The notes beneath the pieces are model-generated. The model was not told where the DNA came from and did no database searches. It worked only from the letters and a program-made list of their open reading frames with translations. Of a stretch of DNA of 64,000 nt, positions 15,575-23,932 are shown piece by piece; the stretch's first letter is position 1; every line of letters begins with the position of its first letter. The translations under genes were made by a program, and so were the position numbers. Location of the stretch: the NCBI GenBank assembly GCA_037133495.1, contig JBAXOA010000009.1, positions 1 through 64,000 on the forward strand. The letters run 5' to 3'. This DNA is from JAAFHB01 sp037133495 (GTDB lineage: Bacteria; Bacteroidota; Bacteroidia; Bacteroidales; Prolixibacteraceae).

Positions 15575-15600
15575 ATTTACTTGGCAGTAGCCAAGTAAAT
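15575..15600. promoter_or_regulatory. Perfect 11-bp inverted repeat, likely operator for the glycan operon
   Basis: ATTTACTTGGC (15575-15585), spacer AGTA, then GCCAAGTAAAT (15590-15600): perfect arms. The CTTG at 15580-15583 lies exactly 19 bases before TATTTTTG (15603-15610), so the left arm contains the -33 element. A repressor bound here would block the promoter of the operon starting at 15652. No uridine tract follows, so a terminator role for the pirin gene is less likely. Confidence 0.65.
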
Positions 15601-15610
15601 CTTATTTTTG
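15580..15610 (+). promoter_or_regulatory. Promoter of the glycan operon (-33 CTTG, -7 TATTTTTG)
   Basis: CTTG at 15580-15583, a 19-base spacer and TATTTTTG at 15603-15610 fit the Bacteroidota TTTG-N19-TAnnTTTG promoter apart from one -33 base. It overlaps the inverted repeat and lies 42 bases before the first gene. Confidence 0.6.
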
Positions 15611-15651
15611 CTCTGCAATACTAGAATTACCAAACAAATCAATCAAATAAT

Positions 15652-16923
15652 ATGGACATGAAATCCCCGAATCGCAGAACTTTCCTTAAAGCATCGGTGG
15701 CTGCAGCAGCCGGAATGATGATTATCCCGCGGCATGTATTAGGAGGCCCGGGCTTTGTTGCTCCAAGTGATCAACTGACAAAAGCTATTATCGGGACCGG
15801 CGGCATGGGTCGCGGTCATATCCCTTATGAAGGGACTAAGGTAATAGCGATTTGCGATGTTGACCGCAAACATCTGGAATTGGCTCAGTCACTGATTCCT
15901 AATTCAGTTCAGACTTTCCACGATTACCGTGAGTTGTTGCTCCGCCCCGACATCGACATTGTACATATTGCTACTCCGCCGCATTGGCACGGATTAATGG
16001 CAATTGAAGCAGCACGCGCCGGAAAAGATATCTGGTGCGAAAAACCAATGACCCGAACTATTGGTGAAGGCATGAAGGTAGTTGAAGAGGTCAATAAACA
16101 TGGCCGGATGTTTCGTTTGAATACGTGGTTCAGATTTAAGGATAATTTTTATGGTCTTGGAACAGAAGTTAAACCGCTAAAAAAAGTAATTGAAAGTGGT
16201 ATCCTTGGATGGCCATTGAAAGTTACGGTAAGTGGAATTACAGGATTCGACTGGAAATTTTACTGGCGTGGAGAGACCAATCTCGCATCGCAACCGGTTC
16301 CTGAAGAACTGGATTACGATTTTTGGTTAGGTCCTGCACCTTATCGCCCGTATAATGTAGAACGCGTTCATTCCAAATTCCGTGGTTACTGGGATTACGA
16401 TGGTGGTGGTCTTGGAGATATGGGACAACATTACCTCGATCCTGTTCAATACCTTTTGGGAAAAGACCACACGAGTCCAATAAAAGTCGAGGTAGATGCT
16501 CCGCAGCAACACGAAGATGCCGTTGGAACATGGCGCAGAGTAGAATACACCTATGCTGACGGCTGTAAAATCATCCTTGACGGAGAAAATAAAGATAAAA
16601 ATGCGGCTTATATCGAAGGGCCAAACGGTAAGATATTCAAAGGTTTTGAATCCGATATTCCGAATCTTAAACAATTCATCGAAACGCTGCCTGATCCTGA
16701 GCCACGAGTTACTACCTTCTCGGAATCGGTAAGAACACGTCAGAAATTTGCATTGAACGAAATGAACGGCCACCGTTCGTGTACCTTGGTAAACATGGGG
16801 ATTCTAGCCGTAAGATTGGGAAGAACGCTTAATTTCGATCCTGACAAACAAGAGTTTATCAACGATGAAGCAGCTAACCGGTTAATCCATCAACCCATGC
16901 GGGCTCCCTGGACAACTATTTAA
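15652..16923 (+). CDS. Tat-exported Gfo/Idh/MocA-family oxidoreductase
   Basis: A 423-residue NAD(P)-dependent sugar oxidoreductase. The N-terminus has a twin-arginine signal (NRRTFLKASVAAAAG), so the protein is exported folded with its cofactor. The Rossmann part reads IIGTGGMGRGHI and KVIAICDVDRKH, the family EKP motif is in WCEKPMTRTIGEG, and the C-terminal domain holds WDYDGGGLGDMGQHYLDP, with Asp and His at catalytic positions. Such enzymes often oxidise glycoside hydroxyls to ketones. The next gene encodes DUF1080 (3-keto-disaccharide hydrolase) domains, so the pair may oxidise a sugar and then cleave it in the periplasm. First gene of the operon. Confidence 0.9.
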   Translation: MDMKSPNRRTFLKASVAAAAGMMIIPRHVLGGPGFVAPSDQLTKAIIGTGGMGRGHIPYEGTKVIAICDVDRKHLELAQSLIPNSVQTFHDYRELLLRPDIDIVHIATPPHWHGLMAIEAARAGKDIWCEKPMTRTIGEGMKVVEEVNKHGRMFRLNTWFRFKDNFYGLGTEVKPLKKVIESGILGWPLKVTVSGITGFDWKFYWRGETNLASQPVPEELDYDFWLGPAPYRPYNVERVHSKFRGYWDYDGGGLGDMGQHYLDPVQYLLGKDHTSPIKVEVDAPQQHEDAVGTWRRVEYTYADGCKIILDGENKDKNAAYIEGPNGKIFKGFESDIPNLKQFIETLPDPEPRVTTFSESVRTRQKFALNEMNGHRSCTLVNMGILAVRLGRTLNFDPDKQEFINDEAANRLIHQPMRAPWTTI

Positions 16924-16948
16924 TTTTCAATTTAAAAACATTAGTCTG

Positions 16949-19900
16949 ATGAATAAGATATTTAATTTACTTTTTATTGCACTGGTTCTTTTGCTGATTG
17001 CTCCTACCCTGCCGGCTCAGGAAAACAGGACGCTTACCACAAAAATTGCTGATTTACTAGCACAGATGCCGGCTAATAACCTTCAGCAAAGGGATAAACT
17101 GGCAGAGGAACTCATCTCCATGGGAGATGATGGATTTCAAAAAATAGCTGAAAAGATGGTTCCAAGCGGAAAAGGTGACAACACTGCTGTCGTATTCGCC
17201 ATCAATGGATTAACCCGCTATGTGAGTCAGCCTGGCAAAGAAGAAAAACGGGCATTCGCTGAAAATTGCTATATTCATGCCTTGGCTAACGCGCCGGGTG
17301 CTGAAATCAAAAGCTTTTTCATGCGCCAATTGAAATTAGCAGGTAAAGATAAAGCCGCAACTGCCGTTGCTCCATATTTAAAAGACAGTGAATTATGCGA
17401 ACCGGCAACTTTTGTACTTATTTCAGTTAAGAGTGAAGCCGCTCAGAATGAACTGTTAAAAGCTTTGCCAAGCGCAGATAGTAAGGCTTTGGTTACAATT
17501 ACACGCGCTCTTGGACAACTTCGGGTCAAGGCAGCCAATGGTGCTATTTTGAAAAATCTGAATTCCAAAGATCAAAATCTCAAAAAGGTATCCCTTGCAG
17601 CAGTAGCAGCTATTGGGGCAGCAGAATCCTACCAGCCTTTATTTGATGAAGCACAAAAAGCAGGATTCGTTTATGAACCATCAAATGCGACCTCGGCTTT
17701 CGTGAGTTATTCTCAACAGCTTGGCGAGAATGGTGATCTTGCTCTCTGTGCAAAAGCTTGCGACCAGATTATTGCGATTTGCAAATCACCGGCTCAATTG
17801 CATAACCAATCATCCGCACTTGCCATATACAACCGTTTTTTCGAAAAAGAAGCACAACCCAAACTGGAGAAAGCTTTTGATAACAGCGATAAAGCATTCA
17901 GATTTTCCGTATTAAATCTAGTCGAAAAAAGTCAGACAGCCTCTGTTAAACAATGGGTTGCCAAAGCTAAAAAGGCACAACCGGAAGAAAAAGCAGAGAT
18001 TATTACGATGTTAGGGAAAAAAGGTGACCTCTCGGCTGCCGATTTTATTCAGAAACAATTTGAAAATAAGTCATCTGCAGTGAGTGAAGCGGCAATTTGT
18101 GCTTATGCAAAACTCAAAGAGAAAGCTGCCATCCCGGAACTTACATCACTGTTAAAAAAAGGAATTCAACCTGCAACTACTGCAAAATGTTTAATGTCTC
18201 TTGTCGACGAAAAAGATTTGGATCCCATAGCTTCAATACTTGAAAGCGCACCTGAAAGCATTAAAAATGAAATAATTGCTATTATTGGAGCTAAGGCAGG
18301 CAGACGTTATTTTGATCAGGTTTATAGTTATACAGGCAGCGCGAATCCGGCTGTCAGGAGTGCTGCTTTTTCAGCTATGAAAAATATTGGTGCACCAAAA
18401 GATATCGACAAGTTACTGAAACTGCTGTTCGCAGCAGATGACGATGTTAAAATTAAGAATATTCAAGACGCTCTTGTGAATGCTGCAGCTACCATTAAAG
18501 GAGAATCAGAACAAGTAGCACCTTTGCTGGCACAATTGGGAAAAGCACCTAAAAAGGGACGAATACTTGAAGTATTACCGCGTTTAGGTGGTAAGGAAGC
18601 ATTGAAAGCCGTTACAGGATTTATTAATTCTTCAGACCAGGCAGAAAAAGAAGCTGCCTTTAATGCATTGATCACCTGGAAAGACCACACTGCCGCACCT
18701 TACCTTTATGAAATCAGTAAAACAGTTACCGGCGACAAAAAATCAAGTGCGATTAAAGGATTTGTTCGTCAGATCAAGGGTTCATCCTTGCCTGATGATC
18801 AAAAATTACTGCAGTACCGGAAAATACTTGGCAATACAACTGACAAAAAGGATAAAGTACTCATTATTGAATCGATAGGACAGGTCAAAACATTTTTGGC
18901 TCTGGTTACAACTGTCTCTTTTCTTGATGACGCCGACTTAAAGGCTGATGCAGCTCAATCAATTATGGGAATTGTACTCCCTTCCCAGGGACAAAAAGGT
19001 TTGTCGGGAATTGTAGTTCGTGATGCATTAAACAAAGCTATTGAGAATCTTTCCGGCAGCGAAAGTGACTATGATAAAGCCAGAATCCGGAAGTACCTGG
19101 ATGAGATGTCCTACGAAGACGGTCTCATTCCGATGTTCAACGGAAAGGATCTAACAGGATGGCAGGCATTAGTGGGCAATCCTGTCATACGGCAAAAAAT
19201 GGATCCCAAAGAACTCGCAAAAAAACAAACAGAAGCAAACCTTAAATTAGCCAACAACTGGGTAGCAAAAGATGGCTGTATCGTTTTTAACGGAGCCGGA
19301 GATAATCTTTGCTCTGTAAAACAGTATGGCGATTTTGAGATGGTTGTTGACTGGAGAATTACGAAAAAAGGAGACAGCGGTATTTATCTCAGAGGATCTC
19401 CACAGATTCAGATATGGGATACATCGCGTGTTGAAGTAGGTGCACAAGTAGGTTCAGGTGGCTTATACAACAATCAGAAAAATCAAAAAAACCCTCTGAA
19501 AGTGGCTGATAATCCTGTAGGGGAATGGAATACTTTCCGTGTGAAAATGATTGGTGAATTCGTCACAGTCTATTTAAACGGTGTCCTGGTTGTTGATAAT
19601 GTGAAACTTGAAAATTACTGGGACCGCAGCATTCCTATATTCCCAAAGGAATCGATTGAATTACAAGCACATGGCACCGATCTTGCGTTTCGTAACATCT
19701 ATGTTCAGGAATTGAATAACAACGCCTACACTGTTCCTGCGGACGAGGCTAAAGAGGGTTTTAAACCTTTATTCAACGGCCTTAACTTTGAAGGCTGGAC
19801 GGGTAACCTGATCGATTATCATGCTGAAAACGGAGAGATTGTTCTCCATCTCGATAACGGACCGTCTCATGGCAATATCTTTACTGCAGATGAGTACAGC

Positions 19901-20347
19901 GATTTTATCTATCGTTTTGAATTCCAGCTAACGCCTGCCGCAAACAACGGTCTGGGCATTCGTGCCCCACTCGAAGGAGATGCAGCATACCAAGGCATGG
20001 AGCTACAGATTCTGGACAATGAAGATCCTGTTTATGCACAATTGGCACCATATCAGTACCACGGCTCAGTTTATGGTATCATTCCCGCCAAACGGGGTTA
20101 TCTTAAACCTTTGGGACAGTGGAACTATCAGGAAGTAATTGCCAAAGGTTCTCATATCAAAGTAACCTTGAACGGAACTGTAATTCTTGACGGTGACCTG
20201 AAAGAAGCTCTTAAAAATGGCAACGGTCCTTTAGACCATAAAGAACATCCTGGTGTATTGCGCCAGAAAGGTCATATCGGATTTCTTGGCCATGGCTCTG
20301 TTGTAAAGTTCAGAAATATCAGATTAAAAGATATCAGTAAAAAATAG
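16949..20347 (+). CDS. Large secreted HEAT-repeat protein with two DUF1080 domains
   Basis: 1132 residues with an N-terminal signal peptide (hydrophobic 6-22, then LPAQ). Residues about 30-700 are helical pairs of the HEAT/armadillo type, with repeating LGxLRVKAANGAIL-like units. Two C-terminal DUF1080 domains follow, each opening with a typical FNG..GW motif: LIPMFNGKDLTGWQ (near 728) and FKPLFNGLNFEGWT (near 945). The second contains the conserved FEFQLTPAANNGLGIRAP stretch and the first WRITKKGDSGIYLRG. DUF1080 is a concanavalin-like fold with members that cleave 3-keto-glycosides. It lies 25 bases after the Tat oxidoreductase, which could make such a substrate. Confidence 0.88.
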   Translation: MNKIFNLLFIALVLLLIAPTLPAQENRTLTTKIADLLAQMPANNLQQRDKLAEELISMGDDGFQKIAEKMVPSGKGDNTAVVFAINGLTRYVSQPGKEEKRAFAENCYIHALANAPGAEIKSFFMRQLKLAGKDKAATAVAPYLKDSELCEPATFVLISVKSEAAQNELLKALPSADSKALVTITRALGQLRVKAANGAILKNLNSKDQNLKKVSLAAVAAIGAAESYQPLFDEAQKAGFVYEPSNATSAFVSYSQQLGENGDLALCAKACDQIIAICKSPAQLHNQSSALAIYNRFFEKEAQPKLEKAFDNSDKAFRFSVLNLVEKSQTASVKQWVAKAKKAQPEEKAEIITMLGKKGDLSAADFIQKQFENKSSAVSEAAICAYAKLKEKAAIPELTSLLKKGIQPATTAKCLMSLVDEKDLDPIASILESAPESIKNEIIAIIGAKAGRRYFDQVYSYTGSANPAVRSAAFSAMKNIGAPKDIDKLLKLLFAADDDVKIKNIQDALVNAAATIKGESEQVAPLLAQLGKAPKKGRILEVLPRLGGKEALKAVTGFINSSDQAEKEAAFNALITWKDHTAAPYLYEISKTVTGDKKSSAIKGFVRQIKGSSLPDDQKLLQYRKILGNTTDKKDKVLIIESIGQVKTFLALVTTVSFLDDADLKADAAQSIMGIVLPSQGQKGLSGIVVRDALNKAIENLSGSESDYDKARIRKYLDEMSYEDGLIPMFNGKDLTGWQALVGNPVIRQKMDPKELAKKQTEANLKLANNWVAKDGCIVFNGAGDNLCSVKQYGDFEMVVDWRITKKGDSGIYLRGSPQIQIWDTSRVEVGAQVGSGGLYNNQKNQKNPLKVADNPVGEWNTFRVKMIGEFVTVYLNGVLVVDNVKLENYWDRSIPIFPKESIELQAHGTDLAFRNIYVQELNNNAYTVPADEAKEGFKPLFNGLNFEGWTGNLIDYHAENGEIVLHLDNGPSHGNIFTADEYSDFIYRFEFQLTPAANNGLGIRAPLEGDAAYQGMELQILDNEDPVYAQLAPYQYHGSVYGIIPAKRGYLKPLGQWNYQEVIAKGSHIKVTLNGTVILDGDLKEALKNGNGPLDHKEHPGVLRQKGHIGFLGHGSVVKFRNIRLKDISKK

Positions 20348-20352
20348 TTTTG

Positions 20353-20360
20353 TATATTTG
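20353..20360 (+). promoter_or_regulatory. Candidate internal -7 box before the DUF5009 gene
   Basis: TATATTTG, a full TAnnTTTG match, begins 5 bases after the stop of the DUF1080 gene. It could start a transcript whose leader includes the hairpin at 20405-20448. No good -33 element is visible. Confidence 0.35.
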
Positions 20361-20404
20361 TGATGCCTTGTCTGACAACAAATTAACAATAAGGCACTTA
20401 TCAT

Positions 20405-20448
20405 CTAAGCCACTATTTTCAGTTCACGCTACTGAAAGAGTGGCTTAG
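20405..20448 (+). terminator. Long hairpin inside the glycan operon (terminator or processing site)
   Basis: CTAAGCCACT (20405-20414) pairs with AGTGGCTTAG (20439-20448), and inner TTTCAG/CTGAAA extend the stem past a small internal loop. Only a short T run (TTTG) follows, so it may attenuate, stabilise upstream mRNA, or act in the leader of the next gene instead of terminating fully. Confidence 0.55.
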
Positions 20449-20494
20449 TTTGATTGAATAAATAATGATTTTAAACTCACAATAAATTAGAAAG

Positions 20495-21604
20495 ATGAGT
20501 AATAGCAACATTTCCGGGCAGGATCAGGGCAGAATGCTCTCTATCGACTTTTTCAGAGGATTTACCATGTTTATGCTGATCGGTGAGTTTTCAGGCTTTT
20601 TCGGCTCACTGACTCAGCCTTCGATGGAAGGCACATTCATTGGTGCAATCGGAAATCAACTGGATCACGCCGAATGGATTGGACTTCATTTTTGGGATCT
20701 GATTCAGCCGTTTTTTATGTTTATTGTAGGGGTTGCAATGCCATTTTCGATGACCAAAAGATGGAATCGGGGAGATAGCTGGAGCACTACGCTTCGTCAT
20801 GCAGCGATACGTTCATTTTTACTGCTATTTCTGGGATGGGCACTTTATTGTATTGGTCCGGGAAAGATCACTTTTCGTTTCACAAATGTTCTGGCGCAAC
20901 TTTCAGTAACGTATTTTATTGCCTTTCTGATCATGCGAAAAGCTGTTAAATGGCAGTTGCTGGTTTCCTTTCTGGTAATACTTATTTCTGATTTGCTTTA
21001 CAGGTTTTGGAATATCGAAGGTTTTAATCAACCGTTTACTCCTGATCATAATTTTGGATCCTGGTTCGATTTAGCGCTGACCGGCATGCCCGGAGGTGGT
21101 CATTGGGTTGCATTCAATGCCCTTTCAACAACAGCTCACACGATCTGGGGAGTTATTGCGGGGATGATCCTGATGAACGACTGGACACCACGTAAAAAAA
21201 TCCAGACAATGGTAATTTCAGGAGTGATTGGATTGGCAATTGGCTATTCATTAAGTCTTTTTATCCCGATTATCAAACATATTTGTACCAGTTCTTTTGT
21301 TATTGTCAGCGGTGGGTGGTCAATTATTGCTCTGGCACTCTCCTACTGGCTTATTGATGTGCTTAACTTTAAAAAATTCACCTTGTTCTTTGCAATTGTT
21401 GGGATGAACCCTTTGTTTATCTATCTTTTTGCCCACACAAACGGGACAAATTGGCTCCGGTCAATCGCCAAGCCTTTTATTGGATTACTTTTCGGAGGAT
21501 TTGGCGAATCAACCGTTCAAACGATGCTGTCGCTAACCGTATGGGCTGGATTATGGGGAATCTGTTACTTCCTGTATAAGCGTAAAGTATTCATTAAGTT
21601 GTAG
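20495..21604 (+). CDS. DUF5009/NagX-type membrane protein (heparan N-acetyltransferase-like)
   Basis: A 369-residue polytopic inner-membrane protein with about ten hydrophobic segments. The opening MLSIDFFRGFTMFMLIGEFSG and the later HWDLIQPFFMF-like element (GLHFWDLIQPFFMFIVGVAM) are typical of the DUF5009 / heparan-alpha-glucosaminide N-acetyltransferase group. Eukaryotic relatives acetylate glucosamine across a membrane; the bacterial role is unproven. The surrounding operon contains a GH20 protein, so an amino-sugar role is plausible. It starts 46 bases past the hairpin. Confidence 0.85.
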   Translation: MSNSNISGQDQGRMLSIDFFRGFTMFMLIGEFSGFFGSLTQPSMEGTFIGAIGNQLDHAEWIGLHFWDLIQPFFMFIVGVAMPFSMTKRWNRGDSWSTTLRHAAIRSFLLLFLGWALYCIGPGKITFRFTNVLAQLSVTYFIAFLIMRKAVKWQLLVSFLVILISDLLYRFWNIEGFNQPFTPDHNFGSWFDLALTGMPGGGHWVAFNALSTTAHTIWGVIAGMILMNDWTPRKKIQTMVISGVIGLAIGYSLSLFIPIIKHICTSSFVIVSGGWSIIALALSYWLIDVLNFKKFTLFFAIVGMNPLFIYLFAHTNGTNWLRSIAKPFIGLLFGGFGESTVQTMLSLTVWAGLWGICYFLYKRKVFIKL

Positions 21605-21619
21605 CAAATAAGTTATAAG

Positions 21620-22519
21620 GTGAAACAAAAGATTAAGAAAATTGGCATAAACTTTTTAAAATTATGCTTTTCCGTTACTGCAATTTGGTGGGTAATGTCC
21701 AAAATATCGTTTAAAGAAGTTTTGAGCGTCTTTTCAGCAGCCAATGGTTATTACCTTTTATCTGCATTTTTATTTCTAATACTTTCGTTTATCTTCTCTG
21801 CTTTCCGGCAGAATCTCTCTTTTCGGAATACAGGGGCAAATCTATCGCAAAGATTGAATATCAAGCTATTCTGGCTTGGAATGTTCTATAATTTGTTTTT
21901 GCCCGGAGGAATTGGCGGAGATGGCTATAAAGTCTATCTGGTAAACAAATACCGAAAAAACGGACTCAGGAAAAATATCGGAACGATGCTCGTCAACCGC
22001 ATTTCGGGACTTGTCGCCGTTGGAATGATTACTGTTGTGCTTTATTATCTTTCAGGCCTGCATCTCCAGTATGGGAACGCGGCATGGATTGGCATACCGC
22101 TGGTTTATGTTCTTTATTATTTTGTACTTAAATATTTTTTCAAAAGTTTTTTGAAAATTCATGCAGGATTATTCTGGTGGTCATTAGGGTTGCAGATGAT
22201 GCAATTTATTTCAGCTCTACTGATCCTCTGCGCCTTTCATCAAAGCGCCGATCTGTTCGACTACCTTTTTCTCTTTTTTGTTTCATCTATTGCAACTGCA
22301 CTCCCGATTACCATCGGTGGAATTGGGGCACGTGAAATGGTTTTTCTCATTGGTGCCAAAACGCTGGAACTCAATAATGAATTGTGCATTGCACTGAGCA
22401 TCATGTTTTTTCTAATTTCCGCGATCATTTCTCTGGGTGGCTTGTACTGGGTATTCTTCCCTCCTTTCAGGCGCGAACAAGTACCTGATCAATCTCCAAC
22501 GGATGATAATCAACTTTAA
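21620..22519 (+). CDS. Lysylphosphatidylglycerol-synthase-type transmembrane (flippase-like) protein
   Basis: A 299-residue membrane protein with eight or so hydrophobic segments and the family landmarks LFLPGGIGGDGYKVYLV (near residue 90), MLVNRISGLVAV, and LPITIGGIGAREMVF near residue 230. This UPF0104/LPG_synthase_TM family lacks the MprF aminoacyl-transfer domain here, leaving only a lipid- or polyprenol-flippase-like part. The start is GTG, 15 bases after the DUF5009 stop. The gap to the next gene is 2 bases, so it is firmly in the operon. Confidence 0.85.
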   Translation: MKQKIKKIGINFLKLCFSVTAIWWVMSKISFKEVLSVFSAANGYYLLSAFLFLILSFIFSAFRQNLSFRNTGANLSQRLNIKLFWLGMFYNLFLPGGIGGDGYKVYLVNKYRKNGLRKNIGTMLVNRISGLVAVGMITVVLYYLSGLHLQYGNAAWIGIPLVYVLYYFVLKYFFKSFLKIHAGLFWWSLGLQMMQFISALLILCAFHQSADLFDYLFLFFVSSIATALPITIGGIGAREMVFLIGAKTLELNNELCIALSIMFFLISAIISLGGLYWVFFPPFRREQVPDQSPTDDNQL

Positions 22520-22521
22520 CG

Positions 22522-23889
22522 ATGTTAAAGTATTTTATTATCATTCTCTATGTCTTTTCGATGATACTCATAGGGATTTTTTCTTCCGGAAAAATCAGGA
22601 CAGAGGGTGATTATTATGTTGCCGGTAAACGCGGAAACATATGGCAGATTACAGGGTCGCTTCTGGCAACGATTTTAGGGAGTTCTGCAATACTGGGTAC
22701 AGCCGATCTTGCACTTACCCAAGGCTGGGCTGCTTCGTGGCTCCTCTTAAGCGCTGCAGCAGGACTTTTACTGCTTGTCCCTGTTTCAAAGCTGGTACGG
22801 CGTCAGGGAAAATATACGCTTCCACAGATGATAGGCGATTTCTATGGGAAGGAAGCTAAAATGATCTCATCTTTTATCATCTCATTTGCCTGGATCGGAA
22901 TTATCGCCGCCCAAATTATCGGAGCAGCCAAAATTATGACAGGCTTTACAGGACTAGACTATTCATTAGCTGTTTGGGGCTCCGGGGCGGTTTTTATTTT
23001 TTATACTGTGATTGGCGGACAAATCTCAGTATTAAAAACAGATCTTTATCAATCATTCATCATCATCGGAGGAATCCTGGTAACAGCACTCTTTATCTTA
23101 TTTTCCGAACCTGTCTCCCCGATGAAGATGACCGTGCTTAATTTTCCATTTAATGAAGGATTTCACGCTTTCGATCTGATTATCCTATTATTGACCTATT
23201 CCACCACTTTCGTTGTAGGTCCGGATATTTATTCGCGAATATTTTGTGCTGAGAATGAACAGATTGCTCAAAAAAGTGTCCTGTTAAGTGCAATTATTTT
23301 AATTCCATTCTCATTGTGCATAACCTTTCTTGGCGTTTTTGCAGCCTACAAATTTCCTGAAATTCATCAGCAAAAAGGTTCGGCACTAATTCCGGTAATG
23401 CTTAATACTTTGCCCGAATGGGGCGTTGGATTGCTGATTGCAGCGTTACTTTCGGCCGTAATGTCTTCCGGCTCAACTGCCTTACTCACTTCAGCAACAA
23501 TTATCAGCGATCCGGTTTCAAAAGGGTTCAGCCAGAAGCATTCGTTACGAAACACAAAAGTAATCATGCTGATTATAGGACTTTTAAGTATTTTTCTTTC
23601 CCTGACAGTACATTCGATCATTCAATCGCTGCTTATTGCCCTGACGATTTTCTCAGGCGCATTTATTGTACCCACACTAGCAGGACTTTTGGGCTACAGG
23701 GCAAGTAGAATCAGAAGCAGCTTAGCTATGATTACCGGAGGTGTAATTGCATTAGCAGGGAAAATTATCACTTTATATGGTCAAAACAAAACCGGCAATC
23801 TGATCATTATCACAGGATTTGTATTAAATGCCTTGATCCTTTTTCTTCGTAACAGGAAGTATAACGCAACCGAACGAAAAAAAATTTAA
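22522..23889 (+). CDS. Sodium:solute symporter family transporter
   Basis: 455 residues and about 13 transmembrane segments of the SSS (SLC5-like) fold. Landmarks are the N-terminal YYVAGKRGNIWQITGSLLAT, the substrate/sodium site region LLGSSAILGTADLA, GLDYSLAVWG, FYTVIGGQISVLKTDLYQ in the middle, and SAVMSSGSTALLTSATII. The substrate is unknown; in this operon a sugar or amino-sugar product of the periplasmic enzymes is the obvious guess. It starts 2 bases after the preceding gene. Confidence 0.9.
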   Translation: MLKYFIIILYVFSMILIGIFSSGKIRTEGDYYVAGKRGNIWQITGSLLATILGSSAILGTADLALTQGWAASWLLLSAAAGLLLLVPVSKLVRRQGKYTLPQMIGDFYGKEAKMISSFIISFAWIGIIAAQIIGAAKIMTGFTGLDYSLAVWGSGAVFIFYTVIGGQISVLKTDLYQSFIIIGGILVTALFILFSEPVSPMKMTVLNFPFNEGFHAFDLIILLLTYSTTFVVGPDIYSRIFCAENEQIAQKSVLLSAIILIPFSLCITFLGVFAAYKFPEIHQQKGSALIPVMLNTLPEWGVGLLIAALLSAVMSSGSTALLTSATIISDPVSKGFSQKHSLRNTKVIMLIIGLLSIFLSLTVHSIIQSLLIALTIFSGAFIVPTLAGLLGYRASRIRSSLAMITGGVIALAGKIITLYGQNKTGNLIIITGFVLNALILFLRNRKYNATERKKI

Positions 23890-23895
23890 TTTTCG

Positions 23896-23903
23896 TATTT
23901 TTG
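23896..23903 (+). promoter_or_regulatory. Candidate -7 box before the GH20 gene
   Basis: TATTTTTG fits TAnnTTTG and lies 29 bases before the ATG at 23933. A matching -33 element is not evident, so it may only be a secondary promoter inside the operon. Confidence 0.35.
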
Positions 23904-23932
23904 ATGTCCGGAATACATAAATCAACAAAAAG

